From Bacilli bacterium (lineage in GTDB: Bacteria > Bacillota > Bacilli > RF39 > UBA660), in the NCBI GenBank assembly GCA_017525015.1, contig JAFXUK010000004.1:229107-293106 (forward strand): a stretch of DNA of 64,000 nt, in the 5' to 3' direction. Shown one piece after another: positions 15,551-23,977 of this stretch; the stretch's first letter is position 1, and each line of letters begins with the position of its first letter. The position numbers and the translations under genes are program-made. The notes beneath the pieces are model-generated. The model was not told where the DNA came from and made no database searches. It saw only the letters and a program-made list of their open reading frames with translations.

Positions 15551-17125
15551 TTATTCCCATTCATACGTGTTTTTTTCAACTTTAGGTTGATATACAGTAC
15601 CAGTAAACCATACTTCACCAGTTGCTTTATCTCTAATAATATACATATATGGTTTATCAAAAGTTAAATCAATTCTCTTAACAGGAACTTCATAGAAATA
15701 ATCAAATCCACCATTAGCTGATCCTCTACCACCCATAGCTGTAGCTGCAGCTGCTTTGATACCTTCATTAGAAAATTCAATATTTGCTTTATGAACAGCA
15801 GTATCAATATAAGTCTTAGTAGATGATAACTTAGATAAATCTGCTTTAGATGAATCAAATACATCAGTAATACCTATTGCTTTAAGATCATCCATTAACT
15901 TTAATTCATACTCATAATCAAACATTGGAATATAACCATCAATAATAGTTATGTAATCTTCTTCAAAACTATCTAATTCAATATTCTTTAAATTACCTAT
16001 AAGAGTATTTAAATCTTTAGCACTAGTCTTATCTATATAAGTAGCTAACTTAGTTTCTTTTGGCATTATACCAACATATTGTAATGTTGTACCATTATAT
16101 GGTTTTAAATCTTTAGCAAATACTTTTACATCATCATCAACATAGAACATAAAATCAGTAGAACTACTTACATGTTTATAAGCACCCTTTAAATCATCCA
16201 TATAAGTATCAATATTAAATGGTGAGTAATAATCTTCTTCTCTATGTGTCTTTTTCCATTCTTCATATTCTGCTAATACAGTTTTACGAATATTTGCTTC
16301 GCCTTCTTTAGTTACAATATCATATCTATTAGCAATAGCAGATATATCAGCAGATTTAACAGTATCTTTAGAACCTTCAAATTCTAATTGATGATATCCA
16401 CCAGAATCTAAAGGTGATACATAAGCTCCTACCCAGCCATATTCTTCTTCAGAACCTTGTTCTTTTAAATGTTTAAAATGAACATTATAATCTTCATGCT
16501 CGCTTTGAATCTTTTTATTCCATTCCATATCAATAGCTAAAGCATTAACTAAAACATAATCTAAGTCAGAAACATCATCCATTAAATTAGGAATTAATTT
16601 AAATGTTTTACCACTTACCCAATCATTTATTACTTTAGGTGATTTAAATTCATCGAACATTACTTCAGCATTATATACATTCTTTAAATTAGAAATATAA
16701 TCCTCTTTAACTGAATCTTTAAAACTATTTCTAATAAATAAAGCATTAGCAAATGACATATTATTACTATTAACATACTTCTTAGCAGTATATTCACCAA
16801 TAACAGCATCTAATTGAGCTTTAGTATCACCATCAGCTCCTTCAGCTAACATTTCCAAAGCATACTTAATAGATAATGGACTATAAATTTTATTTTCTTC
16901 ACCATTCTCTATTTTTAAAAATGCTAAGTCAAATTCACTTAATGAGTTATCTAACATTTTTAAATCTGACTTAATAGTCTTTTTAGATTCATGTGATTCA
17001 GTATTACTTCCTTCATCACCAAATAGTTTGTCTTTAAATATAAATAAAAAACCACCTGCAACTACCAATATTACTACTAATAATATTGGAATAATAACCT
17101 TAACCTTTCCTTTCTTTTCTTCCAT
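15551..17125 (-). CDS. Membrane-anchored serpin (serine protease inhibitor)
   Basis: Serpins trap proteases by inserting their reactive loop. Residues 8-31 are an N-terminal membrane anchor, so the inhibitor faces outward. Serpin landmarks are IYSPLSIKYALEMLAEGADG (80-99), INDWVSGKT (166-174), LVNALAIDMEW (192-202) and the C-terminal DKPYMYIIRD...FTGTVYQP (490-514). The hinge NEGIKAAAATA at 453-463 has the small-residue run needed for loop insertion, which argues for an active inhibitor, although P14 is Ile instead of Thr/Ser. The loop beyond it (GGRGSANGG, 465-473) is longer than usual and counting puts P1 near 467-469. A charged insertion of about 100 residues lies at 205-320. The target protease is unknown. 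Confidence 0.88.
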   Translation of the reverse strand: MEEKKGKVKVIIPILLVVILVVAGGFLFIFKDKLFGDEGSNTESHESKKTIKSDLKMLDNSLSEFDLAFLKIENGEENKIYSPLSIKYALEMLAEGADGDTKAQLDAVIGEYTAKKYVNSNNMSFANALFIRNSFKDSVKEDYISNLKNVYNAEVMFDEFKSPKVINDWVSGKTFKLIPNLMDDVSDLDYVLVNALAIDMEWNKKIQSEHEDYNVHFKHLKEQGSEEEYGWVGAYVSPLDSGGYHQLEFEGSKDTVKSADISAIANRYDIVTKEGEANIRKTVLAEYEEWKKTHREEDYYSPFNIDTYMDDLKGAYKHVSSSTDFMFYVDDDVKVFAKDLKPYNGTTLQYVGIMPKETKLATYIDKTSAKDLNTLIGNLKNIELDSFEEDYITIIDGYIPMFDYEYELKLMDDLKAIGITDVFDSSKADLSKLSSTKTYIDTAVHKANIEFSNEGIKAAAATAMGGRGSANGGFDYFYEVPVKRIDLTFDKPYMYIIRDKATGEVWFTGTVYQPKVEKNTYEWE

Positions 17126-17161
17126 TTCAACACCTTCCTTATATTAAAAGTATAACACAAA

Positions 17162-17185
17162 AAAAGATGCTATAACACATCTTTT
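17162..17185 (-). terminator. Intrinsic terminator of the amidotransferase gene
   Basis: AAAAGATG and CATCTTTT form an 8-bp stem around an 8-nt loop; the T-run leads into the serpin -10 (TGTTATACT, 17149-17157). Confidence 0.7.
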
Positions 17186-17187
17186 AA

Positions 17188-17862
17188 TTACATACGATCA
17201 ACGAAAATGTCAGTTATTTTCTTTGTATTTTCATCAACTAAATACTCTGGATGCCATTGTAAACCTAAAATAAATTTCTTACCAGGATACTCTACTCCTT
17301 CAATAACTCCATCTTCAGCAACAGCATTAACTACTAATGTATCCATTGCAAAATTAATAATATCATTATGAACACTATTAACTGATATACTTTTATCTTT
17401 AATTACCTCTTCTAATAAAGTATTTTCTTTTATATTAACTTTATGTGAATACTCATCAGGTTTACCATGATGTAACTCTGTAGTATCTTTGACTGCCATA
17501 TAAAAATCAGTTTTATTTTTAGCAAACATACTACATAATACTTGGAAACCTAAACATATACATAGAAGTGGTTTATCATTCTTAATTGCATAATTAATAA
17601 CATATTCATCAAAATGATAAGCATATGTTCCTCCTGGTACTATAAATTCATCACACTTATCTAAAATATAATCCATTTTAGGAGATACTTTATCTCTACC
17701 ATTACTTTCATCTTCATATATTTTATCTTCTGGTGGTAATAAAGTTATACAAACACAATCATCTCTATTAGCTAATAATCTTCTTACAGCATCATGAGTT
17801 TGCACAATCTTTTGGCCATCTTTATTGTAATAACATCTACCAACAATACCTATTAAATGCAT
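17188..17862 (-). CDS. Class I glutamine amidotransferase-like hydrolase (peptidase C26 / PuuD-like)
   Basis: The protein has the class I amidotransferase fold: PGGTYAYH, then the nucleophile elbow LLCICLGFQVLC with catalytic Cys in CLGFQ, and LGLQWHPEYL with the His-Glu pair. This is the pattern of gamma-glutamyl hydrolases such as PuuD, which cleave gamma-glutamyl amides, but the exact substrate is unknown. I place the start at ATG 17862 because GGTGAT lies 4 nt upstream; an in-frame TTG four codons earlier would overlap that site. The -10 TATAAT (17879-17884) is only 16 nt from the start. Confidence 0.85.
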   Translation of the reverse strand: MHLIGIVGRCYYNKDGQKIVQTHDAVRRLLANRDDCVCITLLPPEDKIYEDESNGRDKVSPKMDYILDKCDEFIVPGGTYAYHFDEYVINYAIKNDKPLLCICLGFQVLCSMFAKNKTDFYMAVKDTTELHHGKPDEYSHKVNIKENTLLEEVIKDKSISVNSVHNDIINFAMDTLVVNAVAEDGVIEGVEYPGKKFILGLQWHPEYLVDENTKKITDIFVDRM

Positions 17863-17893
17863 AGCAATCACCAACTAAATTATAACATAAAAA

Positions 17894-17913
17894 AAGATGA
17901 CCAAAGTCATCTT
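17894..17913 (-). terminator. Intrinsic terminator of the Gln/Pro-rich membrane protein gene
   Basis: AAGATGAC and GTCATCTT form an 8-bp stem with loop CAAA at the stop codon, followed on the minus strand by a T-run and then the TGTTATAAT promoter of the next gene. Confidence 0.75.
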
Positions 17914-19276
17914 ATTTAATTACCTTAACATAATAAGTAGCATCAGAATTCATAACATTTAATACTTGAGCTTCGATACCTTCATCACCATGATCTACTA
18001 AAATCCATACAAATTTCCAAGTAGTACCTGGTGTTAAATTAGTGCTAGTTTTATCTTCTCCTCCAGAAATAATCTTTTCAGGAGTTAAAACAAGACTATA
18101 AACATCAGCTTCAGTTACTGTACCAGCAGAATTATTTGTAATAACATCCATCTTACTACCTTCTAATCCTACTGATTCTAATCCTTCTTTACCTGTTTTG
18201 AAAGTAAATGTACCTTCCCAATAATTATTATCTAAAACATCAGGAGATTGATACCAATAGAACTTATTACCTTCAAATTTCCAATAAGTAGGATTATCTG
18301 CTAATAATACCCATCCACCAGTTAAAGTTCTCTCTTTAGATAGAGTTAATCCATTTCTCATTTCTGTAGTTCTATTCCAACTACTTAATTTATCTAAGTA
18401 CTCACCTATTGATGGATTATTAATACCACCTGTTTGTTCTTCAATTTCAATAGTTGATAACATCTTAGTTACTTTCTTATAAATATCTTCTACATCATCT
18501 TCAGTACTATATCTAAAAGTAACTATAGCATTCTTATCTTCAGAAATTAAAATAATATATCTACCTTTTAAACGAGTACTATTTTTACCATAATTGAAAT
18601 AAGCTATATAAATATCATCTTTAAATTCTTCAAATACAGTATCATTTTTAAATAATGATAAAGATTCATTACTTAATTGAGAAATCCAAATCTCATAGAA
18701 CATATTATATACTTTACTTTGACATGCTTCATCTTCAAAACTACAATCTACATTATCACTTAATGTAGAAGTAGTAAGAGCAAGTAATGTAGTATTATTA
18801 TCTCCTGATCTTAAAGCTTTAAGATCACCATTCTTACCTTCAGCCCAAGATACCCCATGTTCAAATTTATAACCTTCTCCTTCAAAAGTAACTGTTTCTT
18901 CTGTAGTAGGTTCCTCCACTGGTTTATCTTTTTTACCTTTATTAGTAACTAACATAACAATACCTATTATAACTAATAAACCAACTATACCAAGAAGAAT
19001 AAACATCCATAGATTATTTTTCTTAGGAGCATCATCATAATCTGAATTATCATATTGCTCATATTGTTGATACATAGGTTGTTGCACTGGTTGTTGATAT
19101 TGTTGGTACATCGGTTGTTGCATTGGTTGTTGCATTGGTTGTTGATACATTGGTTGTTGTACAGGTTCTGATGATTGTTGTGAATCATATTGATTCATAT
19201 CATCTGGTTCACCAGGTTGTGTTGAAAACTCTGGTTTTGGTCCCAAAGCATTAAAATTATTTTGATTTGGATCCAT
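17912..19276 (-). CDS. Single-pass membrane protein with Gln/Pro/Met-rich N-terminal tail, function unknown
   Basis: Residues 1-80 are a disordered cytoplasmic tail with repeats of the type QQPMYQQPMQQPM. One membrane helix (LWMFILLGIVGLLVIIGIVML, residues about 88-110) follows. The remaining 340 residues are an extracytoplasmic, beta-rich region with two Cys and a C-terminal lipocalin-like-looking part (KFEGNKFYWYQSP). I know no named family. The architecture parallels the protein at 43927-45216. The gene starts 4 nt after the stop of the upstream secreted protein and is cotranscribed with it. GGTGAG precedes ATG by 3 nt. Confidence 0.75.
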   Translation of the reverse strand: MDPNQNNFNALGPKPEFSTQPGEPDDMNQYDSQQSSEPVQQPMYQQPMQQPMQQPMYQQYQQPVQQPMYQQYEQYDNSDYDDAPKKNNLWMFILLGIVGLLVIIGIVMLVTNKGKKDKPVEEPTTEETVTFEGEGYKFEHGVSWAEGKNGDLKALRSGDNNTTLLALTTSTLSDNVDCSFEDEACQSKVYNMFYEIWISQLSNESLSLFKNDTVFEEFKDDIYIAYFNYGKNSTRLKGRYIILISEDKNAIVTFRYSTEDDVEDIYKKVTKMLSTIEIEEQTGGINNPSIGEYLDKLSSWNRTTEMRNGLTLSKERTLTGGWVLLADNPTYWKFEGNKFYWYQSPDVLDNNYWEGTFTFKTGKEGLESVGLEGSKMDVITNNSAGTVTEADVYSLVLTPEKIISGGEDKTSTNLTPGTTWKFVWILVDHGDEGIEAQVLNVMNSDATYYVKVIK

Positions 19277-19280
19277 TATC

Positions 19281-20456
19281 TCACCTCATCTCACTTCCAC
19301 CCCATTCAACAACTGTATAACCAGTTCTTGAAGGAGTTTCTAACTCTTGTTCTTTAACATCTATTTTTTCTTCTAATCCTTTAAAATCCATTACTACTCT
19401 AATAACAGAATCAGGAGTAGGAGTTACTATTAAAGGCATATAACTATTCATTTCATCTCTAGTTTCGAATCTAATATAATTGTATTTATTATGTTCCATC
19501 CTAGGTAACCAGAAAACAATAAACTCATTAGCTTCTTTTTCATTTAATCCTAGAATAGCTAACTTCTCTTCTAAGAAAGATTCAACATCTTCACCTTTAA
19601 CAATGAATCCATCTTCCTTTATCGATACATCATGATCTGTACCTTCCCAGAATAATCCATAGTATTCTCTACCATTATATTTTAAAGTACCATCTGGAGA
19701 AGCTAATACTTTCCAACCATCTTTATATTTTGGATATGTAGTTGTTAATACATCAGGATTACCTAGCTTAACATTTACTTCCATTTCCTTTTCAGGATAA
19801 ATATAAATCATAGGTTTATCTTCTACAAAATAATGTGGATCTTCTACATGACCATATTTCTTTAAATTCTTATATTCTTCTTTAGTATATGTAGTAGTAA
19901 TACTATAATCATTAACTTCTTTACTTAATGGTATTACTAATACATATCCAGCTATATCAGCAGTATATCCACTAAATTTTTCATACATAAATACATCTAT
20001 TTTTTTCTTTTTTACTAAAACATCTGCTAATCTAACTTCAACATTAGCTGAACCTTCGTTAGCTTGCGCTATTATAAAGTAATATTTATCTTTATCAGAA
20101 TACTTTGGCTTTAAACCATACTCTTCCATATAATCTTTATAATCTTCATAAGAATAACAATCAGTAGTATTAAAATCACTAACTAAAGAACGAGACCAAC
20201 GATAACCAGTTTCATTTGGAGCAGCTTCTGCCGAAAGAAGATTAACATATTCTAATTGATACTCACCATCGTAATCACCAGTTATAATATATATCTTTTC
20301 ATCCTCATATTCTCTTTCTTCAATATTTTGAACTTTGCGATTTTCATTTGACTTTGGTGTATCAGAATTAGCATTTTTATTTAATGAATAACCTAATCCT
20401 ATACCAAAGAATAATAATAAAATTGCTGAACAAGCAACTATCTTTTGTTTCTTCAT
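19281..20456 (-). CDS. Secreted or anchored protein with a conserved 'KPMIYIYPEKE' domain, function unknown
   Basis: Residues 1-24 are a hydrophobic signal or anchor sequence; the Cys at residue 9 is not in a lipobox. From about residue 210 the protein shows KPMIYIYPEKEMEVNVKLG, then LTTTYPKYKDGW, PDGTLKYNGREYYGLFWEG and FIVFWLPRMEHNKYNYIRF. This resembles uncharacterised secreted proteins of Clostridia and related gut bacteria. The N-terminal part holds one Cys and acidic stretches. AGGAGG lies before ATG. It forms a two-gene operon with the membrane protein downstream. Confidence 0.7.
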   Translation of the reverse strand: MKKQKIVACSAILLLFFGIGLGYSLNKNANSDTPKSNENRKVQNIEEREYEDEKIYIITGDYDGEYQLEYVNLLSAEAAPNETGYRWSRSLVSDFNTTDCYSYEDYKDYMEEYGLKPKYSDKDKYYFIIAQANEGSANVEVRLADVLVKKKKIDVFMYEKFSGYTADIAGYVLVIPLSKEVNDYSITTTYTKEEYKNLKKYGHVEDPHYFVEDKPMIYIYPEKEMEVNVKLGNPDVLTTTYPKYKDGWKVLASPDGTLKYNGREYYGLFWEGTDHDVSIKEDGFIVKGEDVESFLEEKLAILGLNEKEANEFIVFWLPRMEHNKYNYIRFETRDEMNSYMPLIVTPTPDSVIRVVMDFKGLEEKIDVKEQELETPSRTGYTVVEWGGSEMR

Positions 20457-20481
20457 AAAAGCCTCCTATTATCCTATGATT

Positions 20482-20490
20482 ATTATAACA
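20482..20490 (-). promoter_or_regulatory. Extended -10 promoter of the secreted-protein operon
   Basis: TGTTATAAT on the minus strand, fused to the U-tract of the preceding terminator, 25 nt before the start. Confidence 0.6.
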
Positions 20491-20492
20491 TA

Positions 20493-20518
20493 AAAAAAAG
20501 ACTTAAAAGTCTTTTTTT
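20493..20518 (-). terminator. Intrinsic terminator of the F420-ligase-like gene
   Basis: AAAAAAAGACTT and AAGTCTTTTTTT form a 12-bp stem around AA, overlapping the stop codon region. Confidence 0.8.
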
Positions 20519-21704
20519 ATTCATCTGCTAGATTATCAAAATATCCTTGAATGAATACTACTGGAGTACCTTTATCACCACTACCACTAGTTAAATCACA
20601 TAATGATCCAATTAAATCTGTTAATCTTCTTGGAGTAGTACCTTGAGTAATCATTTGACCTTTCAAGTCTTTAGCTTTATTTCTAATTTCTTCTTGAATA
20701 GCTTTCTTTAATTCATCACCATGTAAATCAGGGAATTTATTATCAGAAACGAATTTTAATTTTATTTCATTTGGAGTTCCTTCAAGTCCACTAGTATAAG
20801 CAGGAGAAACAACAGGGTCTGCTAATTCCCAAATCTTACCAACTGGATCTTTAAATGCCCCATCTCCATAAACCATAACTTCTATAGTTTTACCAGTAGC
20901 TTCTTTTAATCTTCTTTGAATTCCTTCAACTAATTTTTGACCAGTTCTTGGAAATAATTTTAATCTCTCTTCTGTAGATTTATTAGAACCTAACATACCA
21001 TATTTTTCATTATAACCAGAACCATCTACTGGAGCATTCATAATTTCATATAAACCAAATACTTTAGCACCTTTAGCTTCTAAAGCCTTCTTAGTTTTAT
21101 ATCTAGTATGAATATCACAACTTAATACATTATTTGTATATTTTAAAATATCTGTTACTGAATTAGATAATACGAATACAGCTTCACATCCCTCAGCTTC
21201 AATTAATTCTTTATAAAACTTAATCATATTAATACCAGTAAATGGATGTAACCAATCACCAAATGTTTCCATATACTCTTCTTCAGTAATAACACTACCT
21301 AAATTATATTTACTATTTTCTAGTTTTTCCTCATCTAATATACCATTACCTACTTCATCACTTGGGAATGATAATAGTACATATAATTTCTTTGTACTTC
21401 TAGCAATAGCTTTCAAAATAATTGAAAATCTATTTCTACTTAATATTGGGAATACAATACCTAATTCTTCAGGGTTATTGAACTTATTTTTAATATCTTG
21501 AGTAACTTGATCTACTGTAACATAGTTACCTTCTGAAATACCTACAACTGCTTCTGTAATAGCAATAACATCTCTATCATGGAATTCAAATCCATTATTT
21601 TTTGATGCATTTAATACAGATTCAACTACGATACTCTCTAAGTCATCGCCCTCTTTAATAATTGGTGTTCTAACTCCTCTTACTACTGTTCCTAAATCTC
21701 TCAT
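20517..21704 (-). CDS. Coenzyme F420-0:L-glutamate ligase-family protein
   Basis: The start LGTVVRGVRTPIIKEGDDL, DRDVIAITEAVVGISEGNY and later VMVYGDGAFKDPVGKIWE fit the F420-ligase (CofE/FbiB N-terminal) fold, which forms an amide bond between a glutamate and an acid acceptor with GTP. Firmicutes without F420 carry long members (about 390 residues) like this one, so the true acceptor is probably something else. No other F420 gene is visible in the window. AAGGAG lies 8-9 nt before ATG. A 20-codon ORF and an intrinsic terminator lie upstream with no obvious promoter between them and this gene, so it may depend on terminator readthrough. Confidence 0.75.
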   Translation of the reverse strand: MRDLGTVVRGVRTPIIKEGDDLESIVVESVLNASKNNGFEFHDRDVIAITEAVVGISEGNYVTVDQVTQDIKNKFNNPEELGIVFPILSRNRFSIILKAIARSTKKLYVLLSFPSDEVGNGILDEEKLENSKYNLGSVITEEEYMETFGDWLHPFTGINMIKFYKELIEAEGCEAVFVLSNSVTDILKYTNNVLSCDIHTRYKTKKALEAKGAKVFGLYEIMNAPVDGSGYNEKYGMLGSNKSTEERLKLFPRTGQKLVEGIQRRLKEATGKTIEVMVYGDGAFKDPVGKIWELADPVVSPAYTSGLEGTPNEIKLKFVSDNKFPDLHGDELKKAIQEEIRNKAKDLKGQMITQGTTPRRLTDLIGSLCDLTSGSGDKGTPVVFIQGYFDNLADE

Positions 21705-21730
21705 TTTCTACTCTCCTTCTTTTAATTACC

Positions 21731-21765
21731 AAAAATAAAAGGAAGCAATATAGAATTGTTCCTTT
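21731..21765 (-). terminator. Terminator between the 20-codon ORF and the F420-ligase-like gene
   Basis: On the minus strand AAAGGAA-CAAT pairs with ATTG-C-TTCCTTT (11 bp, one bulged C, loop TCTAT), followed by TATTTTT. It ends only 26 nt before the next start codon. Confidence 0.7.
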
Positions 21766-21775
21766 GTATACAAAA

Positions 21776-21838
21776 TCATCTAGTTGTTAAACCAGCTCTT
21801 ATTTCTAGTAATTTATTTTCTGTGGAATCATTTCTCAT
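21776..21838 (-). CDS. Small ORF of 20 codons, possible leader peptide
   Basis: It begins MRNDSTENKL and ends GLTTR. GGTGG lies 5 nt before ATG, and an extended -10 TGATATAAT is about 15 nt further upstream, so it should be translated. Its last codons can form a hairpin (CTGGTT/AACTAG). The terminator at 21731-21765 follows 10 nt after the stop. It is either a free-standing small protein gene or a leader controlling the ligase gene. Confidence 0.5.
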   Translation of the reverse strand: MRNDSTENKLLEIRAGLTTR

Positions 21839-21891
21839 TTTAACCACCGTAATTATTATATCATTGATATAAAACTACTTTCAATAAATAT

Positions 21892-23016
21892 TTATTTATT
21901 ATGTAAACATTTATCTACAATAATTAAAGGTATATAAACTTCATCATCTGTATAACCAGCATGTTGTGATACTAATACCTCATCTCCATCAGTTACTAAG
22001 CATTTATTATCATTTTCTGCAATAGCTATAAAATCACCAAGCGCTGGTTCAAATAATTTATTTGGTTCACCATCACCAAATAGTTTACTTTCCATTACAT
22101 CTTTCTTGGTATATAGAGTAAATGATTTACCAAATAGCTTATTAAATAATACCGGAAATTCTTCCATATACTCTTCTTTTATTTTAAATGAAGCAGCTCT
22201 TTGTTCTATAGACGTTGTTCTTTCCATCATTTCCATTATTTCTGGATAATCTTTTAAGAAAATATGATCTACTTTAATATGACCATGATCAGCAACTACT
22301 ATAACTAAAGTATCTTCTAAGTTTTTACAGAATTCTTCTGTTTTTCTATTTCTAGTTTCAATTAATCTTTTAGCTTCTTCTGAATCTGGTCCAAAGTCAT
22401 GCATTGTATGATCAGGTTCATCATTATAAGCATAAATAAAGTGTTTGCCATCTTCTTTTAAAGCATAATTAATCATCGTATACATTTCATCTAAATCACG
22501 ATATACTTTAGCATTACCTGCTTTAAAAGGAAATAACTCTAAACCTTTATATTCACCTTTTCTATTTATTTCATCAGCAATAGTATCATTTACTAATTGA
22601 TCTTTAACAGTAAAATATTCTCTATAAGTTTCTTCTTTACCTTTTTCTCTATTCATATATAAAGTAATTATTTTATCAATAGGTTCCAAATAAACATTCC
22701 AACCAATCCAACCGTGTTCACAAGGATTTAATCCTGTTCTAATAGCAGTTGTAGCAGCTGTTGTAGTAGCTGGAAAAACTGTTGTTATTTTCTTATATCT
22801 ATTCTTAATAAAGAAAGCATCTTTATCTAAATTTCTATCTAATATATTAGATCCCATACCATCAAATAAAAATAGAATAACATTCCTTGGTTGTTTCTTT
22901 TCTAATATTTCATCAATATAAGATAAAGTATTATGTTTATACTCTAAACCAAAATACTTTCTAATTGAGCATGCTAAATTTGTTAAACATTCATTATAAT
23001 TATTTTTAACTTTCAT
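21892..23016 (-). CDS. Alkaline phosphatase superfamily phosphodiesterase / nucleotide pyrophosphatase
   Basis: A 374-residue cytoplasmic member of the type I phosphodiesterase branch. NVILFLFDGMGSNIL carries the first metal-binding Asp. TVFPATTTAATTAIRTGLNP holds the nucleophilic Thr. YNDEPDHTMHDFGPDS and VVADHGHIKVD supply further metal ligands, and a final His lies in SQHAGYTDDEV. The protein shares a compact divergent promoter region with the ABC transporter pair at 23081. Substrate unknown. Confidence 0.85.
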   Translation of the reverse strand: MKVKNNYNECLTNLACSIRKYFGLEYKHNTLSYIDEILEKKQPRNVILFLFDGMGSNILDRNLDKDAFFIKNRYKKITTVFPATTTAATTAIRTGLNPCEHGWIGWNVYLEPIDKIITLYMNREKGKEETYREYFTVKDQLVNDTIADEINRKGEYKGLELFPFKAGNAKVYRDLDEMYTMINYALKEDGKHFIYAYNDEPDHTMHDFGPDSEEAKRLIETRNRKTEEFCKNLEDTLVIVVADHGHIKVDHIFLKDYPEIMEMMERTTSIEQRAASFKIKEEYMEEFPVLFNKLFGKSFTLYTKKDVMESKLFGDGEPNKLFEPALGDFIAIAENDNKCLVTDGDEVLVSQHAGYTDDEVYIPLIIVDKCLHNK

Positions 23017-23037
23017 ATAATCATTCCCTACTCCTCA

Positions 23038-23061
23038 ATTATATCATAACTATGTTATAAT
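23038..23061. promoter_or_regulatory. Back-to-back divergent extended -10 promoters
   Basis: TGATATAAT on the minus strand (-10 at 23038-23043) and TGTTATAAT on the plus strand (-10 at 23056-23061) are only 12 bp apart, so polymerases at the two sites should compete. Confidence 0.65.
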
Positions 23062-23080
23062 TTAATGTAGAGGTGATAAG

Positions 23081-23977
23081 ATGTTAACCGTAAAAAATAT
23101 TACAAAAACATATGGTACTCTAAAAGCCGTAGACAATCTTTCCTTTGAAGTCAAAGAAGGAGAAATATTTGGTCTTCTAGGTGTTAATGGCGCTGGTAAA
23201 ACAACAACCTTCAGAATGATAGTTGGATTGCTAGAACCAGACGATGGTGAAATAACTCTTAATAACCATAAAATAGATTATGACATAACAGACACAATTG
23301 GTTTCTTAACCGAAGAAAGAAGTTTATTCCAAAAGATGACTGTTAAAGAACAACTACTATATTATGGACAATTAAAGAATGTAGATAAAAAAACTATTCT
23401 TGAAAGATTAGATTACTGGCTTAAAAGATTTAATATTGAAGAATATAAAAACAGCGTAATTAAAGAATTATCCAAAGGTAATCAACAAAAGATTCAATTT
23501 ATTGCTGCTGTAATTCACGAACCAAAATTACTTATTCTCGATGAACCTTTTAGTGCTCTAGATCCATTCAATGTCTCATTAATGATGGAAGCTATCAAAG
23601 AAATAAGTAAAAAAGGTACAATGGTAATCTTCTCATCTCACCGTATGGAACATGTTGAAATGTTCTGTGAAAAACTATTGATTCTTGTTAAAGGAAAAGC
23701 TATTCTTCAAGGATCACTAAAACAAATCAAAGATGATTATCAAAAGAAATTTATTCACATTGTTGGTGATATCGATATTGCCAAGATTAAAAAGTTAGAT
23801 GGTGTTGAAAAAATAGAAAAAACACCTGAAGAATATATCATCAAAATAGCATCTAAAGAAATAATTGAAAAAGTCTTTAATGCAATCAAAAATGAAAAGA
23901 ACATTACAAGATTTCTTGTAGAAGATCCTACTCTAAATGAAATATTTGTATCGAAGGTAGGTGAAATCCTTGAATAA
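23081..23977 (+). CDS. ABC transporter ATP-binding protein (NatA-like)
   Basis: A 298-residue ATPase subunit. Walker A is GVNGAGKTTT, the signature is LSKGNQQKIQFIAA (LSKGN variant of NatA/YhaQ-type proteins), Walker B is KLLILDEPFSALDP, and the H-loop is FSSHRME. The C-terminal 80 residues form the extension common in this subfamily. GGTGAT precedes ATG by 3 nt and an extended -10 lies just upstream. The partner permease overlaps its end. Such pairs export sodium, bacteriocins or drugs; the substrate is unclear. Confidence 0.9.
   Translation: MLTVKNITKTYGTLKAVDNLSFEVKEGEIFGLLGVNGAGKTTTFRMIVGLLEPDDGEITLNNHKIDYDITDTIGFLTEERSLFQKMTVKEQLLYYGQLKNVDKKTILERLDYWLKRFNIEEYKNSVIKELSKGNQQKIQFIAAVIHEPKLLILDEPFSALDPFNVSLMMEAIKEISKKGTMVIFSSHRMEHVEMFCEKLLILVKGKAILQGSLKQIKDDYQKKFIHIVGDIDIAKIKKLDGVEKIEKTPEEYIIKIASKEIIEKVFNAIKNEKNITRFLVEDPTLNEIFVSKVGEILE

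Noticed and set aside
20517..21704. Evidence for F420 metabolism in the organism
   Set aside because: Only one ligase-like gene is present, and this family occurs in bacteria without F420.
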